DNA of 64,000 bases from Cryoendolithus antarcticus (lineage: Eukaryota > Ascomycota > Dothideomycetes > Cladosporiales > Cladosporiaceae), in the NCBI GenBank assembly GCA_002077065.1, contig NAJO01000039.1:359656-423655 (forward strand), given 5' to 3'. The notes under the pieces were generated by a model, which had not been told where the DNA came from, did not search any database, and saw nothing but the letters and a program-made list of their open reading frames with translations. The stretch's first letter is position 1. Every line of letters begins with the position of its first letter. The position numbers and the translations under genes were made by a program. Positions 54,385-64,000 of this stretch are shown here, piece after piece.

Positions 54385-54945
54385 AGCATGTACGGCACAC
54401 TTGACCCCAACAGTTGAGCAAAATTGGAGCAGGGATGCATTTCATACAACTTCACCGACTCGTGGACTTTGTCGAAACGATCACGGAGCAGGCAAGCCGG
54501 CCCCAGACTCAATCTCATCTTGGTTTGGCTCTTGCAGGGATCCAATGAGCCTCACTGCACCTCTATGAGACATCTGGCCGAGGCGCCGACGGCGTTTCAT
54601 ACAGTAGCCATCATGCGCCACTTTGCAAATGCATGCTCAAGACAGCAAGAAATTGACGAGCGGCATGCAAATGAGAGAGGATGTCTTAGCACCATCTCTG
54701 CCAGCCTTGGCGGGAGATCTGCTCCGCAACAATCTCGCCTGGAATATCACGGAACCACGACGCCACGGAGAGATCATTATGCTAGACTACTCTGAACATG
54801 CAGGAAATGAGAGTCTCTGTTCACGTGGCATGGCAAAGATGCTTCCAAGTGTTTCATAAGATCGTAAGTACCGACTCACATCTACTTTCGACTTTTTCTT
54901 CATCACAGCGCCTTCGAGCCACACAGTCACTCGCTTCCATTCACC
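54385..54945. other. intergenic, 561 bases
   Basis: Between SER1 and the endoglucanase, both plus. Short overlapping frames only; presumed endoglucanase promoter. Confidence 0.5.
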
Positions 54946-56379
54946 ATGCATTTCATTACTCTTCTCGCCGCCGCTGGTACGGTGGCATTATCTCTTGCAG
55001 CACCACAGAAGCGTGCCTCCTCAAGACTGCGCTTCGTTGGTATCAATGAGTCTGGACCCGAGTTTGGCGATGGAAAATACCCTGGCACCCTGGGCAAAGA
55101 CTACACATGGCCGACGCTGTCCACCTACGATACCTACATTGCGAAGGGCTTCAATGTCTTCCGCATCAATTTCTCGATGGAAAGACTTATCCCAAACTCG
55201 CTCACGGGCAGCCTTGACTCGACCTACTTGGCAAGCTTGAATGAGCAGGTCAACTACATTACAGTGAGTCGTGATATCTCGATCAAGCTGTGGAGCCATA
55301 CTGACAACCCTACAGTCCCGCGGCGCCTACGCCATGGTACAGCCCCACAACTACGGCCGCTACTACGGCAACATCATCACCGACGCCTCAGCCTTCAAAG
55401 CCTGGTGGCAGACTGTCGCAGTTCAGTTCAAGAGCAACAACAACGTCATCTTCGATACAAACAACGAGTACAACACCATGGCTGGCGCGCTTGTCGCCAC
55501 CATGAACCAAGCCGCTATCGACGGCATCCGTGCTGCAGGCGCCACAACCCAGATCATCAATGTCGAGGGGAACTCCTGGACCGGCGCCTGGACTTGGACA
55601 ACTTCCAAGGGCACTGATGGGCTTACGAATGCTGATACGATGGGCTCGCTCACTGATCCCTCGAACAATTTGGTCTACCAGATGCACCAGTATCTTGACT
55701 CTGACGGCTCGGGCACTTCCACGGCGTGCGTGAGCGCTACCGTTGGGTCTGAGCGTCTCGTCGCTGCCACGAACTGGCTTCGTGCGAATGGCAAGATCGG
55801 ACTGATTGGCGAGTTCGCAGGTGGGAACAACGCGCAATGCCAGAGTGCTGTGAAGGATATGTTGGCGTATATGCAGGCGAATACCGATGTGTGGCAGGGT
55901 GCTATTTGGTGGGCTGCTGGGCCGTGGTGGGCGGATTATATCTACAGGTGAGTTGATCCGAGTCACAGAGGCGATGATGAAACAGGACTGACGATAAGAA
56001 TAGCATCGAGCCCTCCACTGGTGTCGCATACGCACCATACGTACCTATCTTGCAGTCAGCCCTGTCCGGTTCCGCAGCAGCCAGCTCGACGACGACATCC
56101 TCGCCACCCAAGACCACGACTACAGTCGCTCCCACAACGACTACCACCACGACTTCGACTGTCAAGACCTCCACTCGCGCTCCCACAACTACTACAACGA
56201 CTACCAAGGCACCAACCACAACTACAAGTACGACCGCAGCGGCGACGACGACCGCTTCCGGTGGTACTTGCGCCTCGAAGTGGGGACAGTGCGGTGGGCA
56301 GGGCTGGAGCGGCGCGACTTGCTGCGCGAGCGGAAGCACGTGCAAGGTCAGCAACCAGTGGTATTCGCAATGCCTCTGA
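54946..56379 (+). CDS. secreted GH5 (subfamily 5-like) endo-beta-1,4-glucanase with C-terminal CBM1
   Basis: Exons 54946-55263, 55316-55947, 56004-56379, giving 441 residues. A signal peptide ([19 protein letters not shown]) and a KR processing site lead into the GH5 barrel ([14 protein letters not shown]). The catalytic acid is in DTNNEYNTM and the nucleophile in [20 protein letters not shown] and WWAAGPWW are typical of GH5_5. A Thr/Pro-rich linker (about residues 335-400) joins a complete CBM1 at the C-terminus ([15 protein letters not shown], ending NQWYSQCL). It cuts cellulose internally outside the cell. The CBM1 is C-terminal, whereas the classic Trichoderma EG2 has it N-terminally. 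Confidence 0.95.
56085..56262 (+). repeat. Thr-codon-rich linker repeat in the endoglucanase
   Basis: ACN-codon runs encode a Thr/Ser/Pro linker (TTTTTTT-like blocks separated by KAP, RAP and VAP). This is a heavily O-glycosylated spacer type, and a natural substrate for PMT-family enzymes such as the one encoded at 30811-33263. Confidence 0.8.
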
Positions 56380-57402
56380 GCTGAATGACGAAGTGCTGGG
56401 TTGCACAAAGCAGGCGATATAGATTTATATTCTGCTTCCATTCTACCTGATGATTGGGCTCTTCCGATCACCTGTCCCACGCCTGTCGATCGCCAAACGT
56501 TTACACAACAAGGCGCATCACGCAAGTTGCTCGCATCACGTAGTGGTGCTTTCGCCTCTCTCCAAATATCTTGATCCGCCTGTACTGCTATCATTGTACC
56601 TGCAACAGTGAGCTGCAAATCCAACGTAACTGTGAGAATTCCAAATCCTAAACAAGCACACTAACACCAAGTATGCTCTCTCCCTCCGCAATACTAGATG
56701 ATATGTCCACATTTACATTTACATTGGCATAAGCGTTTTCACACCGTTCGTGAAAGAAGCGCGTTGATTCGGTCTAGGTTGCTGGCTCACGTTCCCGCTG
56801 AAGCAACATACCGAGATCTACTGCGCGACTGTATTTGTCAGACCAGTACCCATCTCCATCCAATCGAACACCTTCCCGTCCCCACGTTCCTGACTTCACA
56901 TCTATATAACCCACTTCCATCTTCCATCTCAGCCTTCGACTTCTTGGCTAGCTTATACCAAGGCGCCAGTGACCTCTTGATCATGCCAGATGCGGCAGGT
57001 CCGATCGTTGGCCAGCGTTTCCTTCCATACAGCGTGCTCGAATCCTTACACGCTCTCCATGAGCCAAGAGCTTGTCTGCTTTTCTCAAATGCTTGGTATG
57101 GCCATTGACGTACCTGGCTTGTCCTTCATCGGGTTCTTCGACGATGACAACCTGCTCAGCCGCAGCACGTGGAGGGTAGCGCATTGCTGGTGGGGCATCG
57201 CGAATGGCGAGAGCTCGATGAGATGCTTGATCTCCGCGTAGTCACGTAGCGTGGCAGCGATGCGGTCGGTTCCTGCAGATGCACTAGGTAGGTGAGGTTT
57301 ATATAGTAGACCGGGGGAGCTCTTTCGGTAGCTTGGGCTTTCATTGAGGTTCTTCCATCAGGGTGTCGATCTCTGTTCACTTGTTCATCTGCTATTGTGA
57401 AG
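56380..57402. other. intergenic, about 1.0 kb
   Basis: Between the endoglucanase and alkaline phosphatase, both plus. A plus frame at 56698-57108 (136 codons) and minus frames opposite it have no recognisable motif. Confidence 0.45.
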
Positions 57403-59688
57403 ATGGTGGGTTTCAGGACATCAGCGCTGGCTTCGGCTGCGCTGGCAGCTATTGCTTCGGCACAGACGTTTCAGCGATTGGGGACGTGCCCAACTTTGGG
57501 CTGCATCTTGCCTCCAGGTACGTGAGCTTCTGGTAAAGCAAAAGAATCGGAAGGGAGCGGGCGCGACAAGGAGATCATCAGGTCCACAAGATGGTGGAAA
57601 GTCAAAGCACATTGGCTAACAGAGCACGCTTCTAGATGCTCAGGACTTCCTCGCTGGCCAATTCTTCGACATTCGTGTCGAGGTCCACGCTCCGGTCAAT
57701 GGCTCTGAGGCTACCAACGGTGTGCCAGACACCAACTTTGCCCTCACTGTTGGCAAGGTCGGCGAAGCTGGTGTGCCAGCCGCCCAATTCTTTGGCGTAG
57801 ATGAGCCAGCCCTTGAGGCATGGAACTTCACCTGGTTCGAGGACCTTTTTGCCCAGGATGCGAAGACACCCTCCCTCGTGAATGTGGCCGCCAAGGCTTA
57901 CCGCCGTGTCGCTCTCTACGAGCCAGGCTCATACGAGGCTGTTCTGACCTACAACGGCACGAACACCACCGCTGTATGGGACGTTCGCGACTTGTCTGAG
58001 GTCCGCAAGACCAAGAATGTGCTCCTCTTCATCGGTGACGGCATGACAACCAACATGATCACCGCTGCACGCCTGATCGCACACAAACAGAAGAACGGTC
58101 GCTACTTGACGAAGATGGCTCTGGACCAGTTCCCAGCGCTTGGGCACCAGATGACCCACTCGATCGACTCCTTCATTACCGACTCTGCCAACTCTGCCAG
58201 CGCCCTGTACACCGGCCACAAGTCTAGTGTCAATGCTCTCGGTGTTTACGCAGATTCTTCTAAGGATCCATACGACGACCCAAAGGTGGAATCCATTATG
58301 GAGATATTCTACCGACTGTACGGAGGCAAGCTTGGTATCGTGAGCACAGCTTTTTTGGCTGACGCTACGCCCGCTGCTTTCACAGCCAAGACCCGCAGCC
58401 GTGATGAGTACGGTGCGGTCATTGATTCCTTCATCCATGGCATCGTGAACTACACATGGACTGAGTGGCCTGGTTACGATGTCATTCTCGGCGGTGGTGC
58501 GGAGAACTTCTACTCGCCATCTCTCGGTGGTGTGACATACAGCAACCTGGACTACTACAAAGTGTTCGCGGATGCTGGTTACGATCTCATTTACAACAAC
58601 ACTGCGCTTCAAGCCGCCTCCAGCGCATTGAAGACCCTCGGTGTTTTCTCCGTGTCCAACATGGCGAAGTGGGTGGACCGCAACGTGTTTCCTGACAACC
58701 TCAAGGCTCAGAAGAACGACCCTACCGGCACAAAGGCAGATGCCCTGGACCAGCCTGGTCTCAAGCAGATGACACTTAAGGCTATCGACATTCTCGAGAC
58801 ACGCTCGAAGGCTGACGGTGATAAGGGTTGGTTCCTCATGTCGGAGGCAGCCTCGATCGATAAGATGATGCACGTCCTCGATTATGACCGTGCTTTGGGC
58901 GAGCTTCTCGAGCTTGACGATACTGTCAAGGCATCAATCGAGTACCTGACCAAGATCGGCGAGCTTGATAACACGCTTATCGTCGTTACTGCCGATCACG
59001 GTCACGGCTTCGACGTGTTCGGCAATGCGGACACGCAGTACCTCAACGCCCAGACCACCGACCGCAACAAGCGTAAGGCTGTAGGCACGTACCAGAACTC
59101 TGGAGAGTCGCAATACATCAACACCGGTAACCTAAAATACACTGACTCGGTAAGTTTGCTTGACTATTTGTACCAATGTATTGACGCTGACTTACCTCGC
59201 AGTTCTTCCCCTCCAACTGGGATCCTCGCTACACTCTCGCTCAGGGTTTCAGTGCGAACCCAGACCACCGTGAGAACTACCAGATCCACAAGGGCGGCCC
59301 ACGTCTCCCAGCAACCAACATCACTGGCTTCGCAGCCACCAACTACTTTGTCAACCCGAAAGACAACGTTAACGGCTTCATTGTCAACGGCACCCTTCCG
59401 CCCAACGCAGCCCAGGGCGTGCACTCCCTTACCGACGTGCCTGTCTTCGCCAGAGGCCCTTGCCACGAGCTCTTCACCGGTGTGTACAACAGCATCGACA
59501 TCTTCTACCACATCGCAGAGTGTCTCGGTGCTTCACGCAGCGAGCAGGCGGAAAAGGGCGGACACGGTGACCAGGGGAATGGCACCAACTGGCAGCATCA
59601 CGGCAAGGGTGGTAAGGGCTACCACCACTACGGGCCAGGTAACCCGACATACAAGAAGGGGCCCGGTAAGGGACCGTGGGGCAACTAA
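57403..59688 (+). CDS. secreted alkaline phosphatase
   Basis: Exons 57403-57517, 57636-59149, 59203-59688, giving 704 residues. A signal peptide (MVGFRTSALASAALAAIASA) is followed by an N-terminal region of about 150 residues without a familiar domain. The alkaline phosphatase core then starts at NVLLFIGDGMTTNM (metal Asp173). The nucleophile motif is TDSANSASA (Asp221, Ser222), with further metal ligands in ADHGHGFD. Many N-glycosylation sites are present. The last 45 residues are Gly/His/Lys-rich (HHGKGGKGYHHYGPG). It probably releases phosphate from organic esters outside the cell. Introns are GT-AG and frame-keeping. The N-terminal region and the tail are unusual compared with PHO8-type vacuolar enzymes. 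Confidence 0.92.
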
Positions 59689-60358
59689 ATATTTGCAATG
59701 TGGAATCGCGCAGAATAATCACGCCACATGTGAGGTAGAACAAAGAATAATGTTGAGATGAGGTCGATGTATATACTTGTACTGCTGCACACGCACCTGT
59801 AACGAACGGTCGTGATAGCAACCCTGCCTCACCAGGTGTTTCAATAATTTCCGAACGCTCCTATGCTACCATGGGCGCAGCTGCGACAGCGAAATTATCA
59901 CTCGCTGTCGGGGTGAGAGAAAGCAGGCTGACCTTAAGAGCTCATGCTCTGAGGTCAAGAATTTCGCAGGCACCGCCAGGTAGCATTTCCTGGTACGATG
60001 ACCCTCACAAGAGCGTTGTCACAGTCTCAGATTTCCGGAAACGTCAAGATTGGAATGATACGGTGCTGGGCTCCGTAATATGAATACGGGTACCTGCGCC
60101 GAAGCATTACCAGATTGCCGGCAGAGATGTTCCCTTGGTCGCTTGCAGCCCACCTGCCTCACCCCACTTCACGTCACTTCCATTGCTGTGTGGTGGTGAC
60201 ATTCACAGTTACACAGACCTCGAAAACGCCTGCAACCGTCTCATACACTCCTTCCATACATGCGTAGCGTCCTGTGTCTTGCACGCCTCTCTCCGACCTT
60301 GAAGCATACCGTCATTCGCTCTACAGTGTCCTGCCAATCACATTGACAAATCAGAACC
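59689..60358. other. intergenic, 670 bases
   Basis: Between alkaline phosphatase and the aldo-keto reductase. One 70-codon frame without motifs; otherwise nothing seen. Confidence 0.5.
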
Positions 60359-61476
60359 ATGGCCAATATTCACACCCCAATCCCTAAGCTCAAACTCAAT
60401 GACGGCACCAGCATTCCAATGGTGTGATCCTGCAGCTTTTGCAGTCAATGGAAGTGACAACTAACGAAACGTGCAGCTCGCCTACGGTACAGGTACTGCC
60501 TGGTACAAAGCCGGCGACGAATCGAAACTGGACCAGAATTGCATTGATGCTGCCAAGATCGCGATCAAGCTAGACTATACGCATCTCGATGGCGCCGAAG
60601 TCTACAAGACAGAAACTGAGCTGGGCACTGCGATCAAAGAGGGTGGTGTTCCAAGAGAGAAGCTTTACATCGTTACTAAGGTAGGTGATCTCCGTCGAAT
60701 TGATTACTATGAGCTGAGCTGACTCGATCCTAAGGTTCTCCCAAACATCGCCGATATCCCAGCAGCACTCGAGACGAGCTTGAAGAAGCTCGGCGTCGAC
60801 CATGTGGACCTGTGAGATCGGCCGCCACAGTTCTCACCAGTTACGCCATTTCTAACATTTCAACGCAGCTACCTCATTCACGCCCCCTTTTTCAGCGACA
60901 AGAAAGAAGACCACCAAGCCAAATGGGCCCAAATGGAAGATCTCAGAGCCCGCGGCCTGACAAAATCCATTGGCGTCTCGAACTACCTCCCCGAACACCT
61001 CGACTGGATCCTTGAAACAGCCAAAGTCATTCCAGCAATCAATCAAATCGAATTCCACCCCTACCTACAGCACCCGGATATGATCAAGTATCACAAGGAA
61101 AAGGGCATCGCGACCTCAGCCTACGGATCCTTGGCAGCCGTTACGAAAGGCGCCGGTGGCCCTGCTGATGAGATTCTGAAGTCGTTGGCGCACAAGTACG
61201 CTGTTAGTCCCGGTGAGATCTGTCTTCGATGGTGCGTAGACCAGGACATTGTTGCGATCACTACCTCGGGCAAGGAGCAGAGGTTGAGTGATTACTTGAG
61301 AGCGATGACGTTCAAGTTGACGCCGAGGGAAGTGGCGAATGTGAGTTGCACCTACGTCTCGTGAACGTGTGATGACGCTTTCGCTGACAAGTGTATCTCA
61401 GATCAATGAGGCGGGCGCGAAGAAGCATCTACGTGGGTTCTGGACGCACAAGTACCCTGAGACGGATCATCGGTAG
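60359..61476 (+). CDS. aldo-keto reductase (AKR3-like)
   Basis: Exons 60359-60421, 60477-60680, 60735-60811, 60869-61340, 61402-61476, giving 296 residues. The AKR catalytic tetrad falls at the usual spacing: Asp59, Tyr64, Lys89, His119 (LDGAEVY, IVTK, LIHAP). The NADPH site is in SIGVSNYLPEHL, INQIEFHPYLQ and TTSGKEQRLSDYL (K-x-x-R type). It reduces aldehydes or ketones with NADPH in the cytosol; the physiological substrate cannot be read. All four introns are GT-AG, 52-61 bases long, and three are in phase 0. It converges on the HAM-2/Far11 gene with 93 bases between the stops. Confidence 0.92.
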
Positions 61477-61569
61477 ATCTCACGATCGCGGTGCGCATCA
61501 TACAGTCTGTATGATGCTCTCCTTCGGTCCCAGCCCTGCTCATAGATCCCCCGGGTCGTCTCTGGGTCA

Positions 61570-64000
61570 TCAATACCCATCCCCTCCACTCCCCCAAGCA
61601 ATCTCCCTCCTCTCCTCCTCACTAATCTCCTCCTCACTCTCTCCCCCAGCCAACCCCAAACCCTCCAACCTCTCCAGCTCCCTCTCAAAGAAGCCCCCCT
61701 CAGCTTCTTCCGCCTTCTTCCCGGCCTCCTGGCCCTCGAACCCCATACCCTCAGCAAAATGCCGCACATTCCACCAATGCGTCAAAGACCTCATGCCTTG
61801 CTCAAGTGGCAATGCGTCCTCAACCGTCCCATCTACATCTCCTAGCCCGTTGCCGCCGAAGCCGCCGCCGCCGCCTGTGAGCCAGTCGTCTCGCAGCTCG
61901 GCGGGGATTGTGAGGTAGACGGCAGTGATGATCTTCATGTTCCCCTGTCGCCACTTGCGGCCGCAGAATGGGACTTGGGATTTGAATAACTTCAGAGTAT
62001 AGTATCTTAGTTCGCGGACGGGTATTCGCAGAGTCTTCTTAAGATGGAGCGAGGATTTGTAGGAGACTAGGAGGAGGGCGCGGTGGGTTTTGCCGCGGGT
62101 TAGCTTCTGGAGCGTGCGAAGGTGGTTCGTGAAGGTGAAGGTGTTGCGGTGGGAGAAGGATGTTAGTGGCGTCTGAGGGAGGGGCGTGAGGGGGTAGGAG
62201 AGCTCGTCTATTTCGGGAGGGTAAGGGAACGGGTCCGTTCCATTGGATTGAGTGGGAGATGTAGAGGTAGGGCGATTGGTGCGGATTGGTGGCGGTGCAG
62301 CATCGTCTTCGGAGTCCGATGTGGGTTGAGAGGCTGCTGCGCGGCCGTGCCGAGAGTTCCGCAGGCAGAAGGCGAAGAAGTTTGGTTCTGGGCGGTCGAG
62401 GTGGAAGTGGCAGGCGCGGCCTATGTCTTGGGTTTGCCAGAGCTTGAGGATCAGGGGGACATAGTTGGAGTCCAGGAGGAGCTGAGCAAGATATTCGTAC
62501 TGCAGGATGTGGCACACTTTGAACCACTTTTGTAGGAGGAGGAGGATGGCGCTCAGGGCTTTGGCGGCGATCTCTTGGCTGCGCAATTTGTCGAGCTCTT
62601 CGACGGTGTCTTCTGGACCTTCGGTATGACCGTTGCCGTTGCCGTTTTCTAGTGGCTTCATGGAGCCATTGAGACCATTGGTGTCATTCAGCTGTATGCT
62701 GGCTTGCAGGCCATTCTGGCCATTTCCTCGGGTGACCATATCGGTCACATTCTGCAGTACAGCCTTGAGCAATACTATTACCATGCTCTGCAGATGAGGC
62801 AGGGAGTCTCGGTAGAAGTCCCGCACAGCATCGAGCGTGCGCTGTTCCGGCGTCTGCTCCAGCGCCTTGCTCTGCTCGGCACTATCGTTCAGTGCAGTCC
62901 TTGCAGGCGCCTCGAAATCCTCGGCATCTTCTCGCTTATTTGATAGATCAGCAGCACTCTTCCAACCGCGCTCATACTTCATGTACTCCACTCGCACTTC
63001 CCACAGCTGCTTCATGGATCGCGTAGCTCGCATCCGCTTTGCAAACAGCTCAGCAGCTTCCAGAATGCTGGTCGGGATGTCTGAGCCTTCCCACTTCTTG
63101 CCCACGAGAAGGTCTTGGACCTCAGTACTGCCCTTCCCGCCAAGATCGTTACTACTAGCGTCGAGCGGCGGGTAGAGGAAGGGAAACATCTGGTTGGTCT
63201 GATAGTTTTGCTTCTTACTTGCTTTACCAGGTCCGGCAGGGGATGGAGGTGGTGAGGGAGCAGGCGTAGCGATGTGGACTGGCTGGTGCATGATCGACCC
63301 CGCGCCGACGTTCGGCGCGCTGGTAAAGGAGGTGTCGGAGAGCGCGGTACTTGCTCGACGATGCTTGAGTGGAGGCAAGATAGTGTTGTTCTCGGGCTCG
63401 AGTGGGAAAAGCGGTGGCGGCGGCTGGTATGCAGGATATTTCGAGCTGATCTCCTGTCGAAAGAGGTGGTAATCCAGCGGCGAAGCCGTGATGACTGGCT
63501 GTCCTTGAGAGTCTTGCTCTTCAGGGCCTTCCTTCAGTGTCGACTTGACGTGCTCAACATCCTTGATGCCACCGAAGCAGACTAGTATCGTCTTCCAAGA
63601 CAGTAACAGCATCTTCGTTAACGGCATGGGCGCCGTCTCGTCCCACCGCAGCCTTGCAACAATTTGCGTGAGATAGTTGAGCAGCTTGGGTTCCAATGCT
63701 GCAATCTCGGCCTTCAGCGCCTTCCCATCATCGCCCTCTGTAGTCCTCGCGACCTCAACAAAGAGGTACATCAACGACAAACAGCACCACAGCTCCATAC
63801 TCTCGTCCTCTCGCTTAGGCTGTACCTCACCTCTCCCGTTCTGCAGATCAGGCGGCGTGCTCTGGAAGTCCTCCTCACAGATCTTCCTCAGCGTAGAGTA
63901 CACCGCCTCCAGCCCCCCACAAGCCCTCAATGTATCAACCATAGCAACAATCCACTGTATCTGCACACCATTATCCACGTATCTCTCCTCTTTCTCACCA
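61570..64000 (-). CDS. STRIPAK subunit HAM-2/Far11 (STRIP1 homologue), 5' part outside the window
   Basis: The frame is open from the right edge to the stop at 61570, about 810 residues, with no intron visible. It matches the C-terminal three quarters of STRIP1/Far11/HAM-2: helical N1221-like repeats (MELWCCLSLMYLFVEVARTT, MPLTKMLLLSWKTILVCFGG), a disordered insert, and the DUF3402-type part (QLWEVRVEYMKYERGWKSAA, FFAFCLRNSRH, LRYYTLKLFKSQVPFCGRKWR, MKIITAVYLTIPAELRDDWL). This protein is a scaffold of the STRIPAK phosphatase-kinase complex, which controls hyphal fusion, septation and fruiting in filamentous fungi. The Gly-rich insert GGGGGFGGNG near the end is variable. Only the start is missing. 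Confidence 0.9.
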   Translation of the reverse strand, partial: GEKEERYVDNGVQIQWIVAMVDTLRACGGLEAVYSTLRKICEEDFQSTPPDLQNGRGEVQPKREDESMELWCCLSLMYLFVEVARTTEGDDGKALKAEIAALEPKLLNYLTQIVARLRWDETAPMPLTKMLLLSWKTILVCFGGIKDVEHVKSTLKEGPEEQDSQGQPVITASPLDYHLFRQEISSKYPAYQPPPPLFPLEPENNTILPPLKHRRASTALSDTSFTSAPNVGAGSIMHQPVHIATPAPSPPPSPAGPGKASKKQNYQTNQMFPFLYPPLDASSNDLGGKGSTEVQDLLVGKKWEGSDIPTSILEAAELFAKRMRATRSMKQLWEVRVEYMKYERGWKSAADLSNKREDAEDFEAPARTALNDSAEQSKALEQTPEQRTLDAVRDFYRDSLPHLQSMVIVLLKAVLQNVTDMVTRGNGQNGLQASIQLNDTNGLNGSMKPLENGNGNGHTEGPEDTVEELDKLRSQEIAAKALSAILLLLQKWFKVCHILQYEYLAQLLLDSNYVPLILKLWQTQDIGRACHFHLDRPEPNFFAFCLRNSRHGRAAASQPTSDSEDDAAPPPIRTNRPTSTSPTQSNGTDPFPYPPEIDELSYPLTPLPQTPLTSFSHRNTFTFTNHLRTLQKLTRGKTHRALLLVSYKSSLHLKKTLRIPVRELRYYTLKLFKSQVPFCGRKWRQGNMKIITAVYLTIPAELRDDWLTGGGGGFGGNGLGDVDGTVEDALPLEQGMRSLTHWWNVRHFAEGMGFEGQEAGKKAEEAEGGFFERELERLEGLGLAGGESEEEISEEERREIAWGSGGDGY

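Noticed and set aside
56698..57240. 136-codon plus frame and opposing minus frames
   Set aside because: No domain, signal or splice evidence; no homology pattern that I recognise.

Overview
The window is eukaryotic and almost certainly from a filamentous ascomycete (Pezizomycotina, probably Dothideomycetes; the class is an inference from protein style and intron size). Genes lie on both strands. Many are split by introns of about 45-70 bases with fungal splice sites and CTAAC/CTGAC-like branch points. The products are fungal orthologues such as HAM-2/Far11, PMT2, homoaconitase, YHM2, a GH5 endoglucanase with CBM1 and a CX9C complex I subunit. Exon joins were deduced by hand from splice signals and by restoring conserved motifs.

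Layout. 1-13.7 kb: 5' end of an unknown gene (-), a large dynamin-like GTPase (-), complex I subunit NDUFA8 in four exons (-), nucleoporin NUP57/Nup54 (+), a decayed coding remnant, a GNAT acetyltransferase (-), the translation factor eIF2D/TMA64 (-), a bacterial-type periplasmic-binding-protein-like gene (-), an unresolved coding-like stretch, and the AAA+ ATPase RVB2 (-). 13.7-27 kb: an intronless 788-residue coiled-coil protein, a CDC50/LEM3 flippase subunit, a secreted M43 metalloprotease, an APC-family permease, the eIF2 assembly factor CDC123 and a ferric reductase, all on +. 27-38 kb: a CDF metal transporter (-), a small conserved-looking protein (+), protein O-mannosyltransferase PMT2 (-), an MFS sugar transporter (-) and a small coiled-coil ORF (+). 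38-50 kb: cytosolic HSP70 (+) with a heat-shock element, the citrate carrier YHM2 (-), mitochondrial citrate synthase (-) and a CID-RRM Nrd1/Seb1-like protein (+). 50-64 kb: homoaconitase LYS4 (-) and phosphoserine aminotransferase SER1 (+) from a shared promoter, a GH5-CBM1 endoglucanase (+), a secreted alkaline phosphatase (+), an aldo-keto reductase (+) and the truncated STRIPAK subunit HAM-2/Far11 (-).

Most content is housekeeping and there is no secondary-metabolite cluster, complete transposon, tRNA, rRNA or CRISPR array that I can see. Two neighbour pairs make metabolic sense. Citrate synthase sits directly upstream of the citrate/oxoglutarate carrier on the same strand. LYS4 and SER1 share a 431-base divergent promoter containing a TGACTC element. 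Secreted or nutrient-scavenging functions (M43 protease, endoglucanase, alkaline phosphatase, ferric reductase, transporters) are scattered between the core genes.

I did not find a clearly new multi-gene system. The best leads are two non-canonical GC-AG introns (one inside a P-loop codon), a stopless 54-base intron in HSP70, a possible alternative RVB2 C-terminus, two decayed or unresolved coding stretches, the PBP-like gene, and a ferric reductase with altered NADPH-site motifs.
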